A stretch of DNA of 64,000 nt from Clostridium merdae (lineage in GTDB: Bacteria; Bacillota; Clostridia; Oscillospirales; Acutalibacteraceae), in contig NZ_FXLN01000003.1 in assembly GCF_900176635.1 (NCBI RefSeq), positions 434,001 to 498,000 on the forward strand. The letters are read 5' to 3'. A program made the translations under genes and the position numbers. The notes below the pieces were generated by a model. That model saw only the letters and a program-made list of their open reading frames with translations, was not told the origin of the DNA and made no database searches. Positions 8,059 to 17,171 of this stretch are shown here, piece by piece. Each line of letters begins with the position of its first letter. The stretch's first letter is position 1.

Positions 8059-8763
8059 TTAGGCTTCCCACTTATAGCCCAGACCCCATACGGTTACAAT
8101 GTGCTTGGGGTTCGACGGTTCATCCTCTATTTTCATTCGTAGACGGCGAATGTTCACGTCTACAATTTTTTCTTCCCCGTAATACGCGTCGCCCCATACA
8201 TGCTTTAAAATATCAGAGCGATCGAGTGCTTTGCCGGGGTTTGAAAAGAAATACTCCATAATTTGAAATTCCACTTGCGTGAGTTCAATCGGTACGTTGT
8301 CCTTCATTAAAGCACGGTTGCGTAGATTCAGCGAGAAAATACCAGAACGAATCTCTTCCCGAAAATTGTTGCCGCTCCGCATTTCTGCCAGCGCTACGCG
8401 GCGGTACACAGCATCCACCCTTGCCACGAGTTCACTAGGGGAAAAAGGCTTTGTCACGTAATCGTCCGCACCCATCATTAGGCCGCTTACCTTATCCATC
8501 TCCTGCGTTTTGGCGGTGAGAAGAATAATGCCGATGGAACCACTTTTTTGGCGCAGCTCACGACAAACTGCGAGGCCATCATGCTGGCCGGGCATCATAA
8601 TATCGAGTATGGCGAGGTCAAACATCCCATTTTCTTTTTCATACAAAGCCAAAGCATGGTCTCCATTCTCTGCCTCTGTTACATCGTAGCCTGCTCGCTT
8701 TAGATTAATAACAACAAATTCACGAATGGTCTGTTCATCTTCTGCAACCAATATTCTCTTCAA
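8059..8763 (-). CDS. OmpR/PhoB-family response regulator
   Basis: 234 residues: receiver domain with phospho-acceptor D54 in LAILDIMMPG, acidic pocket AEDE near residues 7-10 and the conserved Lys in VTKPFSP, followed by a winged-helix DNA-binding domain (about 135-232) ending in VWGLGYKWEA. It lies 24 bp after the lipoprotein gene and ahead of the kinase gene. The order lipoprotein, regulator, kinase suggests one signalling unit. Targets are not evident from the sequence. Confidence 0.92.
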   Translation of the reverse strand: MKRILVAEDEQTIREFVVINLKRAGYDVTEAENGDHALALYEKENGMFDLAILDIMMPGQHDGLAVCRELRQKSGSIGIILLTAKTQEMDKVSGLMMGADDYVTKPFSPSELVARVDAVYRRVALAEMRSGNNFREEIRSGIFSLNLRNRALMKDNVPIELTQVEFQIMEYFFSNPGKALDRSDILKHVWGDAYYGEEKIVDVNIRRLRMKIEDEPSNPKHIVTVWGLGYKWEA

Positions 8764-8787
8764 GGTCTCATTCCTCCTCTGCGTATT

Positions 8788-10176
8788 TTAATCTTGCGGT
8801 GCAATCAAATGAAAGCTGTTTGAAATATCGTTTATATTCGGTGCGAGCGGGTCATCCGGCTGCAAAACGGAGGCAGCGTAAACCGTTTCATTGCGTTCCG
8901 CAAGTTTGTAAAAACCGTTTGTTACCGCACCGGCAGCCCACTCCTGCTCCGTAAACTCCTGAATTTTGAGTAAGGCGGTGCCTATTGTTCCGGCAGCAGA
9001 TTTATTTATCACATTGCTGGCTGCATTTTTGGCGGTATTACTAGCAGGGATCCACTTGTAAAACGTGAGCGAACGCGTTTCACGATCCACTTTTACCGTA
9101 AATTTAATTTCTCCATCGCGCCACATGTCAGGTACCAAAAACCAGTACCCACTCTTTTGATTAATGACCATGCTCATTACACGCTGCAACGTATTGTTCG
9201 AGCTTTCGAACCGGTACCAGTTGGTCATCGCACATGCTTCATCTGGCAACGGCAGGGAATAACTCGGGAGAGAAGTGACCACGGGGATTTCAATGAGTGT
9301 ATCCCCATTCATATCTCGCGCTGTAATGTTGGTAGTTCGCTGTGTAAAATTGGCATTTTGTACACCGGAAGCAAAAAACGGTGATTGCAGTAGCTTCTTC
9401 TTTGCATCCCAAAACAAAACCTCCGTAATATAGTTGCCCCCGGCCTTCACACCGTCAAGCACTACACCATATTGAGAGGTGTTAATCATCCCTGCTGTAA
9501 TAGAAGCGTATTTGGTAACGCCCGTATCCAAATGCGCAGAGCCAATGGTCTCAACCATATTATCCGTTACACGTAATAATCGGGCAATTGCACTTTGCTC
9601 CGGCGTTGAGACAGAAGCCGTAAAGATTTCGTCGTTGGTATCACCATCAAAATCCCGAACCTCCATTTCATTATAAGGCTGATTATAAGAAAGCTCGGTC
9701 ATTTTACCGTCGTGGTACGAATAAATGCTGATGGATGAGGTTTGGTTGAGTACACTGCCCCACCCCACAATCACATCATCTACACCATCCCGGTTTACAT
9801 CGCCAAAGCAAATCTTATCCACTTGAGTGGCGGGATTATTAAAAGAGCCTACCTCCGCCCAAGTTTCAGTGCCTCCGCGAATAAACGAAATGGTTATACC
9901 ACCCTTTTGGTCGGTATTTTGGTACAGGGCAATGGCATCTTCTACACCGTCTCCCGTTAAATCCCACATTAAAATAGCCGAGCGGTAGTCCCCACGGCTT
10001 GGGTAGCTTAGCTTGAGCTGGTTATTTGTTTTCTTCTCCAGAACCTTATGAATTTGCTCTTTATTGCCGGTTGCACGCGGCGGGCGCATGAGCGTTTGAG
10101 GGTCTAGGCTAACCGAAGAACAGCCAGAGCACAGCAAAGCTAGGGCTATCATTACAGCAATCACCCGTTTCCTCAT
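8788..10176 (-). CDS. Lipoprotein with FG-GAP-like calcium-loop repeats
   Basis: A 462-residue exported protein. The N terminus has a lipoprotein signal ending in LLCSGC; Cys at -3 is unusual, but the charge, hydrophobic core and Cys fit. At least four Asp-rich loops of the FG-GAP/VCBS type are visible (DLTGDGVEDA, DVNRDGVDD, DFDGDTNDE, DMNGDTLIE), each followed by a strand, which suggests a beta-propeller with calcium-binding loops. It is the first gene ahead of the two-component pair, so a role in extracellular sensing is plausible but inferred. The start has an AAAGGA site. Confidence 0.75.
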   Translation of the reverse strand: MRKRVIAVMIALALLCSGCSSVSLDPQTLMRPPRATGNKEQIHKVLEKKTNNQLKLSYPSRGDYRSAILMWDLTGDGVEDAIALYQNTDQKGGITISFIRGGTETWAEVGSFNNPATQVDKICFGDVNRDGVDDVIVGWGSVLNQTSSISIYSYHDGKMTELSYNQPYNEMEVRDFDGDTNDEIFTASVSTPEQSAIARLLRVTDNMVETIGSAHLDTGVTKYASITAGMINTSQYGVVLDGVKAGGNYITEVLFWDAKKKLLQSPFFASGVQNANFTQRTTNITARDMNGDTLIEIPVVTSLPSYSLPLPDEACAMTNWYRFESSNNTLQRVMSMVINQKSGYWFLVPDMWRDGEIKFTVKVDRETRSLTFYKWIPASNTAKNAASNVINKSAAGTIGTALLKIQEFTEQEWAAGAVTNGFYKLAERNETVYAASVLQPDDPLAPNINDISNSFHLIAPQD

Positions 10177-10269
10177 CTTTACACGTCCTTTCGTTGCAAC
10201 CTACCAAGTAAAAATACTTTCTAATGATGTACCCAATCTAGCGGGGAATCATACTATAACTAATCTATA

Positions 10270-10278
10270 ATTATACCA
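10270..10278 (-). promoter_or_regulatory. Extended -10 promoter for the lipoprotein operon
   Basis: On the minus strand TGGTATAAT, an extended -10 element (TGn-TATAAT), with a weak TTGAAT 15 bp upstream. It lies about 95 bp before the lipoprotein start. Confidence 0.45.
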
Positions 10279-10279
10279 T

Positions 10280-10553
10280 ATTTTTATAGAATTCAAATTA
10301 TTTCTATCTGTTTTACGCTAAAAAACACTTCATAAAAATACGAATGAAAGCAATGTACAAATGCGCTATAAATTGTATTTGTTAAGACTTACATGGTTCC
10401 ATCATAAAACAGCAAGAAACTTTTTAATGAACCAGTCCATTTTCTCTTAGCCACATAGCTGGGGTTATTATAACATTTTGCCCTTAAAAAAAACAGTCCC
10501 CACTTTTTAGAAGAAACGTATTTCGCACCAGTAAAAAATTTCACTTTATTGTA
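10280..10553. other. Gene-free intergenic stretch
   Basis: AT-rich DNA between two divergent units. No open reading frame with a ribosome binding site, no clear hairpin and no repeat was seen. Confidence 0.5.
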
Positions 10554-10582
10554 TTGACTTTTTCTTCATTTTTGCATACAAT
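10554..10582 (+). promoter_or_regulatory. Sigma-A promoter of the metal-efflux operon
   Basis: TTGACT (10554-10559), a 17-bp spacer and TACAAT (10577-10582). The metal-repressor operator begins three bases downstream of the -10. Confidence 0.8.
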
Positions 10583-10584
10583 AC

Positions 10585-10612
10585 ATATGAACAGTTATTC
10601 ATATGTTCATAT
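10585..10612 (+). promoter_or_regulatory. ArsR/SmtB-type operator
   Basis: Inverted repeat ATATGAACA / TGTTCATAT (10585-10593 and 10604-10612) around a core that contains TGAACAGTTATTCA, the classic SmtB/CzrA-type site. It covers the transcription start of the repressor-ATPase operon, which implies autorepression relieved by metal. Confidence 0.8.
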
Positions 10613-10633
10613 GTGCAAAGGAGAATTCGTAAA

Positions 10634-11002
10634 ATGGATGAAAGAATAGAAGAGTTAGACCATTGCGATTTAAGTGGTATACACCCAGAATCCATACAGC
10701 AAGCGAAAGAAAAAATGCCCAAAGAAGAGCACCTGCTTGACCTCGCTGATTTTTTCCGTATTTTCGGTGATTCTACAAGAGTTAAAATTGTATGCGCTCT
10801 TCTTTCCACTGAGCTTTGTGTATGCGACATTGCTGAGCTTTTGGAAATATCGCAGTCTGCAATTTCACACCAGCTTCGTGTTTTAAAGCAAGCTCGTTTG
10901 GTAAAAGCCCGCAGGGCTGGCAAAGTGATTTATTATTCTCTGGACGATGAGCATATTGAAGCGATTTTAAGTTTGGGTCTAACCCATATTAAAGAGAAAT
11001 AA
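10634..11002 (+). CDS. ArsR/SmtB-family metal-responsive repressor, CadC-like
   Basis: 122 residues, winged-helix dimer. The start is the ATG at 10634, behind AAAGGAG; an upstream in-frame GTG at 10613 lies inside the operator and has no ribosome binding site. The alpha3 helix has ELCVCDIAE (C62, C64) and the N terminus has C11, as in CadC-type Cd/Pb sensors. The C-terminal helix has D105-x-H107 and H118-x2-E121, the alpha5 zinc site of SmtB/CzrA. Both metal sites therefore seem present. It precedes the P-type ATPase by 27 bp in one operon. Confidence 0.9.
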   Translation: MDERIEELDHCDLSGIHPESIQQAKEKMPKEEHLLDLADFFRIFGDSTRVKIVCALLSTELCVCDIAELLEISQSAISHQLRVLKQARLVKARRAGKVIYYSLDDEHIEAILSLGLTHIKEK

Positions 11003-11029
11003 CAAAGAAGGAAGGGTGGGAAATCATAA

Positions 11030-13363
11030 ATGGCTACGAAGGAATTTGCGGTAGAAAACTTAGGCTGTGCGCACTGCGCGGCAGAAATTGAACACGAGGT
11101 AGGAAAGCTGGATGGCATTTCAGCCGCTTCACTCGATTTTGTATCAAAAACACTACGAGTTGAGCTATTAGACGAACAGCGGTTTCCAGAGCTTTCAACG
11201 AAGATGCAGGAAATCGCACAGGGTCACGAACCAGATATACGACTCACCGAACGCAAAGCGGCGCAGGCCGGCGAACGAATTTTATATTTAAAGGGCTTGG
11301 ATTGCGCAGATTGCGCTGCAAAAATAGAGCGTCAGCTTCAAACTCTTAGTGGAATGCAGGAAGCACAGGTGAATTTTGCTGCACAACGAGTTCTGTTAAA
11401 GGCAGAGAATTCTGAAAAGCTGCCGGAATTAACCCGTGAAACCATACAGATTATTAAGAAAATGGAGCCGGATGTAACCGTAGCTTTTCGCGAAGAAGAT
11501 ACCGAGGGCGAAGAAGACGAAAAAAAGGAACGAATTTCTCGAATCCTTCTTGCGGTGGGCATAGCGCTCTTTGCAGTAGGTATGATTTTCCCCATGGCCG
11601 CCTTACCCTCATTTCTCCTCTATTTTGCAGCTTATCTATTAATTGGTGGCGAGATTCTTCTCATTGCCGTGCGTAATATTTTGCGTGGTCAGGTTTTTGA
11701 TGAGAACTTCTTAATGTCTATTGCCACCATTGGTGCTTTTGCAATCGGCGAATTTCCCGAAGGTGTTGCCGTTATGCTGTTCTACCGTGTGGGGGAACTG
11801 TTTCAGGACATTGCAGTCAACCGTTCCCGCACCTCCATTAAAGCATTAATGGATATTCGCCCTGATTTTGCAAATCTAAAGCTTGGTGACGAGATACGCC
11901 GTGTTTCACCGGAAGAAGTTGGCGTTGGAGATTTGATTGTTGTAAAAACAGGCGAAAAAATTCCGCTCGATGGCGTTGTGGTGCAGGGCACCTCTTCGCT
12001 AGACACCTCCGCATTAACTGGTGAATCCTTACCAAGAGACGTACAGCCCGGTAGTCAGGTTCTCTCCGGTTCCATTAACCAAAGCGGTCTACTCACCATT
12101 GAGGTACAAAAGGAATTTGGAGATTCTACTGCCTCTCGTATTTTGGATTTGGTTCAGAATGCAAGCGGCAAAAAGGCCCCCACCGAAAACTTTATTACAA
12201 AATTTGCCCGCTATTATACACCAGTCGTGGTATTTGCGGCAATCGCATTGGCGCTCATTCCTCCTCTGGTTCTCCCCGGAGCTGACTTTAACACATGGAT
12301 TTACCGTGCACTGGCATTTTTGGTTGTTTCTTGCCCTTGTGCACTGGTTATATCGATTCCACTTGGCTTCTTTGGTGGTATTGGAGCAGCTTCACGCCAA
12401 GGAATTTTAATCAAAGGCAGCAACTACTTGGAAGCACTCAACGGGCTAGACACCGTTGTGTTTGATAAAACCGGTACACTTACCAAGGGCAGCTTTACCG
12501 TAACAGATATTCTTCCCGCAAAAATAGAAAAGGATGAGCTTTTGCGTTATGCCGCTCTGGCAGAAAGCGCCTCCAACCACCCCATTGCTCAATCTATTGT
12601 AAAAGCATATGGTCAGTCCGTTGAAGACGGCAAGGAGATGGAACGCACCGAAATTGCCGGTCACGGCATTCGTGCAATCATTGACGGAAAAGTGGTTTTG
12701 GCTGGTAATAGCCGCCTTATGGAATCCGAAGGAATTCCATTTGAAGCAGTCTCTATTCCTGGTTCCCTTGTATATTTGGCTATCGACGGTGAATATGCCG
12801 GCTGCCTTGTGATTGCAGATGAAATTAAGGAAGACAGCAAGCACGCAGTGGAAGAGCTTCGCCGTACCGGAGTTCATACCATTGCCATGCTTACCGGTGA
12901 CAGCCGTGCCGTAGGCGAACGTGTTGCCCAAAGCATTGGAATCGACACCGTATTCGCAGAGCTTCTGCCTGACCAGAAGGTGGAGCGCGTAGAACTGCTG
13001 GAGAGCAAAAAAGCGCCCGGCGGTAAGCTCGCCTTTGTGGGCGACGGCATTAACGATGCTCCGGTTCTCGCCCGTGCAGACATTGGCATTGCCATGGGCG
13101 GAATTGGCTCGGATGCTGCTATCGAAGCGGCAGATATTGTATTGATGACCGACGAGCTCTCAAAGCTACCCACCGCCGTTCGTATTGCTAAGAAAACCCG
13201 CAGTATTGTATGGCAAAACATTTGGTTTGCACTTGGTGTTAAGGGTATCATCCTCGTTCTTGCAGCGTTGGGCTATGCCTCTATGTGGGCGGCAGTGTTT
13301 GGCGATGTTGGCGTTGCATTAATTGCTGTTTTGAATGCAATGCGTGCCTTAAATACAAAATAA
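11030..13363 (+). CDS. P1B-type ATPase exporting Zn/Cd/Pb
   Basis: 777-residue metal efflux pump. Two N-terminal heavy-metal domains carry GCAHC (C13, C16) and DCADC (C92, C95). The membrane CPC motif sits in SCPCALVIS (about 433-437), the phosphorylated Asp in DKTGTLT (about 478), then SNHP and the hinge GDGINDAP. CPC followed by ALV and a paired CadC-type repressor point to Zn/Cd/Pb rather than copper. The copper pump of this window (34918-37221) differs in CPCALGLATP. A single transmembrane operon with its repressor is likely. Confidence 0.93.
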   Translation: MATKEFAVENLGCAHCAAEIEHEVGKLDGISAASLDFVSKTLRVELLDEQRFPELSTKMQEIAQGHEPDIRLTERKAAQAGERILYLKGLDCADCAAKIERQLQTLSGMQEAQVNFAAQRVLLKAENSEKLPELTRETIQIIKKMEPDVTVAFREEDTEGEEDEKKERISRILLAVGIALFAVGMIFPMAALPSFLLYFAAYLLIGGEILLIAVRNILRGQVFDENFLMSIATIGAFAIGEFPEGVAVMLFYRVGELFQDIAVNRSRTSIKALMDIRPDFANLKLGDEIRRVSPEEVGVGDLIVVKTGEKIPLDGVVVQGTSSLDTSALTGESLPRDVQPGSQVLSGSINQSGLLTIEVQKEFGDSTASRILDLVQNASGKKAPTENFITKFARYYTPVVVFAAIALALIPPLVLPGADFNTWIYRALAFLVVSCPCALVISIPLGFFGGIGAASRQGILIKGSNYLEALNGLDTVVFDKTGTLTKGSFTVTDILPAKIEKDELLRYAALAESASNHPIAQSIVKAYGQSVEDGKEMERTEIAGHGIRAIIDGKVVLAGNSRLMESEGIPFEAVSIPGSLVYLAIDGEYAGCLVIADEIKEDSKHAVEELRRTGVHTIAMLTGDSRAVGERVAQSIGIDTVFAELLPDQKVERVELLESKKAPGGKLAFVGDGINDAPVLARADIGIAMGGIGSDAAIEAADIVLMTDELSKLPTAVRIAKKTRSIVWQNIWFALGVKGIILVLAALGYASMWAAVFGDVGVALIAVLNAMRALNTK

Positions 13364-13375
13364 TTATTTGATTAA

Positions 13376-13453
13376 CCGCAGATTTTGGTGCGAACAGTGC
13401 AATACTACTTAGGTAGATTTGCATTTGTTTTACCGGAATCTGCGGATTTTTTT
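13376..13453 (+). terminator. Terminator of the metal-efflux operon
   Basis: Stem CCGCAGATT / AATCTGCGG (13376-13384 and 13437-13445) with a long 52-nt loop, followed by a run of seven T. Confidence 0.6.
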
Positions 13454-13784
13454 GCGTTTATATCGTTTTGTTCACAAGTATACACTTGTAAACTTTTCGT
13501 AATTCGGTAATACTAAATGTGCTTCTGCTCTCATTTTTTTCCATACAGAGCTTACTTACACTCGTTCTGCCCAAGGTTTTTATTGGCGATTGTCGAATTT
13601 AATGATATAATAAAACTTGTGTGTATTTTCAATAAATATTACTGCGGTATTGCAAATTGCCGGATATATCTTTGGGATAAAGCATGCGGCATAACTGGTT
13701 TTGCTCTATCGTCTCAAATAATTGGCATAACAAGGCCGGTTTGGTTCATATCAGCCAAACCAAGCGGGAAAGGAGGCTGGAAGT
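13454..13784. other. Intergenic stretch with a promoter for the 13785 gene
   Basis: A probable sigma-A promoter is present: TTGGCG (13583-13588), 17 bp, TATAAT (13606-13611). The transcript would have a leader of about 165 nt, including a small hairpin GGTTTGG/CCAAACC just ahead of the ribosome binding site. A 134-residue open frame at 13517-13921 is not credible. Confidence 0.5.
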
Positions 13785-14837
13785 TTGCAAAGCTCACCTT
13801 CCAATCAACAACAAGCTGTAGACCCCAAGAGAGAAAAACAGAAAAAATGGTTTACCACCATTACTCTGATTTTATCAATTGGAGTTATCGTATATTTCAT
13901 TTTAACGACCGATGGCATTAACACCTTAATGGAAATATCGAAGAATATAAAGGTGTGGTGGCTGTGGGTAGCCTTGCTTGCTGTAATGGTGCGCTATGCG
14001 ATTGAGGGGTATGTACTCTACCTGTTATCGCACCATTTAGACCCATCGTGGACTTTTCGAAAATCCTTTACAGTTGGTATGGTAGGCTTTTTGTACAGCG
14101 CTCTCACTCCGTTTTCGGCCGGTGAACCTATGGAGATTTACACAATGGATCGCATGGGTATGAGCGCAGGCGCCTCCAGTGCAGTCATTGCGTTAAAGTC
14201 TTTAATCTACCAAATAGTAATGATGGTGTACTGTCTCTTCTTTATTGCAACTGAATTTCAATACTTTCAGGCAGTGCTCGATAATATTTTCCTCGTAATT
14301 ATTTTAACCTTAGTCATTAACATGGCCATTATCGGGGTTATCCTTATCGTAATGCTAAATTCCCGCCTTACCCATAAACTCCTGCGTTTTTTGATGGCAG
14401 TGATTCTTCGCCTAAAATGGTGCAAGCACCCCAAACGCCTGTACCGTAAAATTCGCAATCAGCTTTATGCGTTCCATGACGGAGCCGCATTAATGGGGCG
14501 AAACACTGCTTTATATGTAAAATCTGGTCTACTCACTTTGGTTCAAATTACTTGTGCAAGTATTATTCCATATTTTATTCACCAAAGCTTTAATTTGCAC
14601 GGGGCACCCTTTTACACCATGATGGCTGCCGATACCTTCGTTACCATGGCAGCAGCGTTTGTTCCACTACCGGGCTCTTCTGGCGGTGCGGAGGGTGGCT
14701 TCTACCTGTTTTTCCACGACATGTTCGGTGCTACCATCTTCCCGGCAATCTTACTGTGGCGTATTTTAGCATATTACAGCAGCATTGTATTCGGCTACCT
14801 GACCACTTTGGTTGCCGCAAAAAAGAACTGGATGTAA
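13785..14837 (+). CDS. YbhN/UPF0104-type membrane protein (LPG-synthase TM domain)
   Basis: A 350-residue protein with about eight transmembrane helices, related to the flippase domain of lysylphosphatidylglycerol synthase (MprF) but without the aminoacyl-transferase domain. The family motif region SALTPFSAGEPMEIYTM near residues 105-125 and the late FVPLPGSSGGAEGGFY support this. The start is TTG at 13785, eight bases after a perfect AGGAGG; no ATG is near. Such stand-alone proteins are thought to move or bind lipid-linked substrates, but the substrate is unknown. It is monocistronic, with a terminator following. Confidence 0.8.
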   Translation: MQSSPSNQQQAVDPKREKQKKWFTTITLILSIGVIVYFILTTDGINTLMEISKNIKVWWLWVALLAVMVRYAIEGYVLYLLSHHLDPSWTFRKSFTVGMVGFLYSALTPFSAGEPMEIYTMDRMGMSAGASSAVIALKSLIYQIVMMVYCLFFIATEFQYFQAVLDNIFLVIILTLVINMAIIGVILIVMLNSRLTHKLLRFLMAVILRLKWCKHPKRLYRKIRNQLYAFHDGAALMGRNTALYVKSGLLTLVQITCASIIPYFIHQSFNLHGAPFYTMMAADTFVTMAAAFVPLPGSSGGAEGGFYLFFHDMFGATIFPAILLWRILAYYSSIVFGYLTTLVAAKKNWM

Positions 14838-14860
14838 AATTACTTCCTTTTCAGACTCAA

Positions 14861-14906
14861 TCCCCTCTATTCTGCTCCTGAAATGGAGAGTTTAGCGGGG
14901 TTTTTT
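14861..14906 (+). terminator. Terminator after the YbhN-like gene
   Basis: CCCC (14862-14865) and GGGG (14897-14900) close a hairpin with an inner CTCC/GGAG stem, followed by six T. Confidence 0.65.
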
Positions 14907-14980
14907 ACTCTATTTTTCTTAAAAAGATGTTATTTTGAAAACGATGTAGGAAAGAAAGGCTTTCCTCACTCTATAATCTA

Positions 14981-14989
14981 TGTTATACT
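14981..14989 (+). promoter_or_regulatory. Extended -10 promoter of the DUF1538 operon
   Basis: TGT-TATACT is an extended -10 without a good -35. Transcription would begin near 14996 and give a leader of about 120 nt. Confidence 0.5.
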
Positions 14990-15022
14990 AGTTAAGTAAC
15001 CTAACCATTTTTTGAGATTCCG

Positions 15023-15088
15023 GATCGGTCTTTTTTGCCACGCCAACCGACCCCTTTTCTTTCGCTGGCGGCCGAAAAAGACCCGATC
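15023..15088 (+). promoter_or_regulatory. Long hairpin in the DUF1538 leader
   Basis: GATCGG plus TCTTTTT (15023-15035) pairs with AAAAAGA plus CCGATC (15075-15088, one bulged C), continued inward by GCC and GCCA pairing with TGGC and GGC. The hairpin ends about 15 bases before the AAAGGAAG ribosome binding site. No T run follows, so it is not a simple terminator. It could be a cis-regulatory RNA for a membrane transport protein; no known riboswitch was recognised. Confidence 0.45.
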
Positions 15089-15117
15089 TAAAAAATAGAT
15101 GCGAAAGGAAGTAAGGA

Positions 15118-16779
15118 ATGAGAGACATTTTAATTGACTCATTGAAGGAATCGACCCTATCTGTTTTGCCTATCTGCGCCATAGTTCTTGCCTTCTCATT
15201 TATACTGCCCTTAACCACCGTAGCTTTATTTTTAACCGGTGCGGTGCTTTTGGTTATTGGCCTAGGCATATTCACGCTTGGCTCTGACATGGCTATTCTC
15301 CCAATGGGAGAGGCAATTGGCTCTGAGCTGACGCGATCCAAAAAAATTGGGTGGATTGCCGGCGGCGGATTTCTAATTGGTGTGGTAGTTACCATTGCAG
15401 AGCCAGATTTGCAGGTACTTACAAAACAGGTTCCCGCTGTACCAGACGAGGTTTTGGTTGGTGCAGTCGCGTTTGGTGCAGGTGCCTTTCTGGTTCTGGC
15501 ACTCATGCGCATTGTGTTTCAAATTAGTTTATCGCGCTTGTTCATCGTATCCTACGCTTTGGTGTTTTTAGTGGCAGGAATTTTTTCTCCTGATTTCTTA
15601 GCAGTAGCCTTTGATTCCGGCGGCGTAACCACCGGCCCCATCACCGTGCCGTTTATACTGGCACTTGGCATGGGTGTTTCTACTGTTCTTTCCAGTAAAA
15701 ACAGTGAAGAAGATAGCTTTGGTCTGTGCGCGCTCTGCTCAATCGGCCCCATTATAACCGTTCTTATTTTGGGGATATTTTACGATTCCTCCTCCTCCGG
15801 ATTTGCGTTTGAATCGCCTGCAGAGCTCGAAAATTTTGGTCAAATACCTGCGCTCTACGCAACGCAGTTTATTGAATCGTTAAAAGAGGTTATTACAGTT
15901 CTTCTGCCTATTTTAACTATCTTTATATTGTTCCAGATACTCCGATTAAAGCTTGCCCGTACCAAAATGATAAAAATTATGGTAGGTATTTTGTATACGA
16001 TACTCGGGCTTTCTATTTTCTTAACCGGCGTTAACGTTGGCTTTATGCCCGTTGGTCGTTTTCTGGGCAGCCACATTGCTACTTTTACACATAATTGGAT
16101 TTTGATTCCGCTTGCTGCTCTACTGGGCTTTTTCATTGTTACCGCAGAGCCTGCCGTGTATATTCTTAATAAACAGGTTGAGGATATTACCAGTGGTGCT
16201 ATCTCACAACGTGTGATGCAGGTGGGGCTTTCGGTAGGTGTAAGCCTTGCGGTATGCCTTGCCATGCTACGAATCATGTTCCAAATTAATATTTGGTATT
16301 TCTTACTACCTTGCTATGCCATTGCGCTCATTCAAACGAAATTTACACCCAAAGTATTTACAGCCATTGCGTTCGACTCCGGCGGAGTTGCCGCGGGTAC
16401 AATGGCAGGGGCGTTCCTTCTGCCCTTTGGTGTAGGTGTATGCGAAGCGCTCGGCGGTAACGTAATGACCGACGCTTTCGGTATGATCGCCATGATTGCC
16501 ACTCTTCCCCTCATCACAATTCAGGGCATTGGCATACTGTTCCAGCATAAGAGCCGCAAGGCAGCTCTGCTCGAACCCCAGGTTTCCGATGCGCCCGATG
16601 ATTTGATTATCGATATGGAGATTGGCAGCGATTCAGAGCCTGCACTTTTCGAAGTAAAACCGGAGCAAGAGCTTGCGCTGGTCGCATTCGACCCGCAAAC
16701 AGAGCCTGAAGAAGACGAAGCTTTGCAAGAGGAACCGGAACAAGAAACGGTAAACTCAACGCAAGATGAAAACAAATAG
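15118..16779 (+). CDS. Membrane protein with two DUF1538 domains
   Basis: A 553-residue polytopic protein built as an internal duplication: residues about 1-235 and 250-495 repeat the same pattern, including the twin motifs T.AEPDLQVL and TAEPAVYIL, and two FDSGGV...G segments. DUF1538 is an uncharacterised transporter-like family. The C terminus (about 500-553) is a cytoplasmic, very acidic tail (many Glu/Asp). It lies 49 bp ahead of a PII-like gene, which implies a sensor-regulated transporter similar in layout to SbtA-SbtB or AmtB-GlnK. The substrate is unknown. Confidence 0.8.
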   Translation: MRDILIDSLKESTLSVLPICAIVLAFSFILPLTTVALFLTGAVLLVIGLGIFTLGSDMAILPMGEAIGSELTRSKKIGWIAGGGFLIGVVVTIAEPDLQVLTKQVPAVPDEVLVGAVAFGAGAFLVLALMRIVFQISLSRLFIVSYALVFLVAGIFSPDFLAVAFDSGGVTTGPITVPFILALGMGVSTVLSSKNSEEDSFGLCALCSIGPIITVLILGIFYDSSSSGFAFESPAELENFGQIPALYATQFIESLKEVITVLLPILTIFILFQILRLKLARTKMIKIMVGILYTILGLSIFLTGVNVGFMPVGRFLGSHIATFTHNWILIPLAALLGFFIVTAEPAVYILNKQVEDITSGAISQRVMQVGLSVGVSLAVCLAMLRIMFQINIWYFLLPCYAIALIQTKFTPKVFTAIAFDSGGVAAGTMAGAFLLPFGVGVCEALGGNVMTDAFGMIAMIATLPLITIQGIGILFQHKSRKAALLEPQVSDAPDDLIIDMEIGSDSEPALFEVKPEQELALVAFDPQTEPEEDEALQEEPEQETVNSTQDENK

Positions 16780-16828
16780 ACGACCCCCTTTCCGGGAAAA
16801 AACAATTTTACTGTTTAGGAGGTTCTCA

Positions 16829-17161
16829 ATGGAACAACTTTTTGCACACAGCATGATACTAGTGATTGCTAACCAAGGCTTTTCCGCTGAAATTATGGAG
16901 GCTGCAAAGGCGGCTGGGGCAACCGGCGGTACGGTAATCCACGCCACCGGCTCTGGGCTTGAAAATTTAGAAACCTTTTTTGGCATGACGTTAAAGCCTG
17001 AAAAAGAGCTTATTCTAATTTTGACCCAGCAATCACTGAAAAACGGAATTATGCAGGCGGTTATGAAGGTACATGGCTCGGGGACAGATGCGGACGCATT
17101 TGTATTCTCACTGCCGGTCGACCAAGTGGTCGGCTTAACCTCTGCAAAAGAAAATAAGTAA
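16829..17161 (+). CDS. PII-like signalling protein partner of DUF1538
   Basis: 110 residues with the size and strand-helix-strand pattern of the PII superfamily: LVIANQGFSAEIMEAAKAAGATGG at the start (split here only for description) and a C-terminal VFSLPVDQVVGL strand. The uridylylated Tyr of GlnB is not evident, so it belongs to a divergent branch. An upstream ATG at 16766 lies inside the DUF1538 gene; the TAGGAGG at 16816-16822 fixes the start at 16829. It probably binds a nucleotide and controls the membrane protein encoded just upstream. It is not expected to be a general nitrogen regulator. Confidence 0.75.
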   Translation: MEQLFAHSMILVIANQGFSAEIMEAAKAAGATGGTVIHATGSGLENLETFFGMTLKPEKELILILTQQSLKNGIMQAVMKVHGSGTDADAFVFSLPVDQVVGLTSAKENK

Positions 17162-17171
17162 AACCAGCCAA

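Noticed and set aside
13517..13921. A 134-residue frame ahead of the YbhN-like gene
   Set aside because: It spans the promoter and overlaps the start of the real gene in another frame, with no ribosome binding site.
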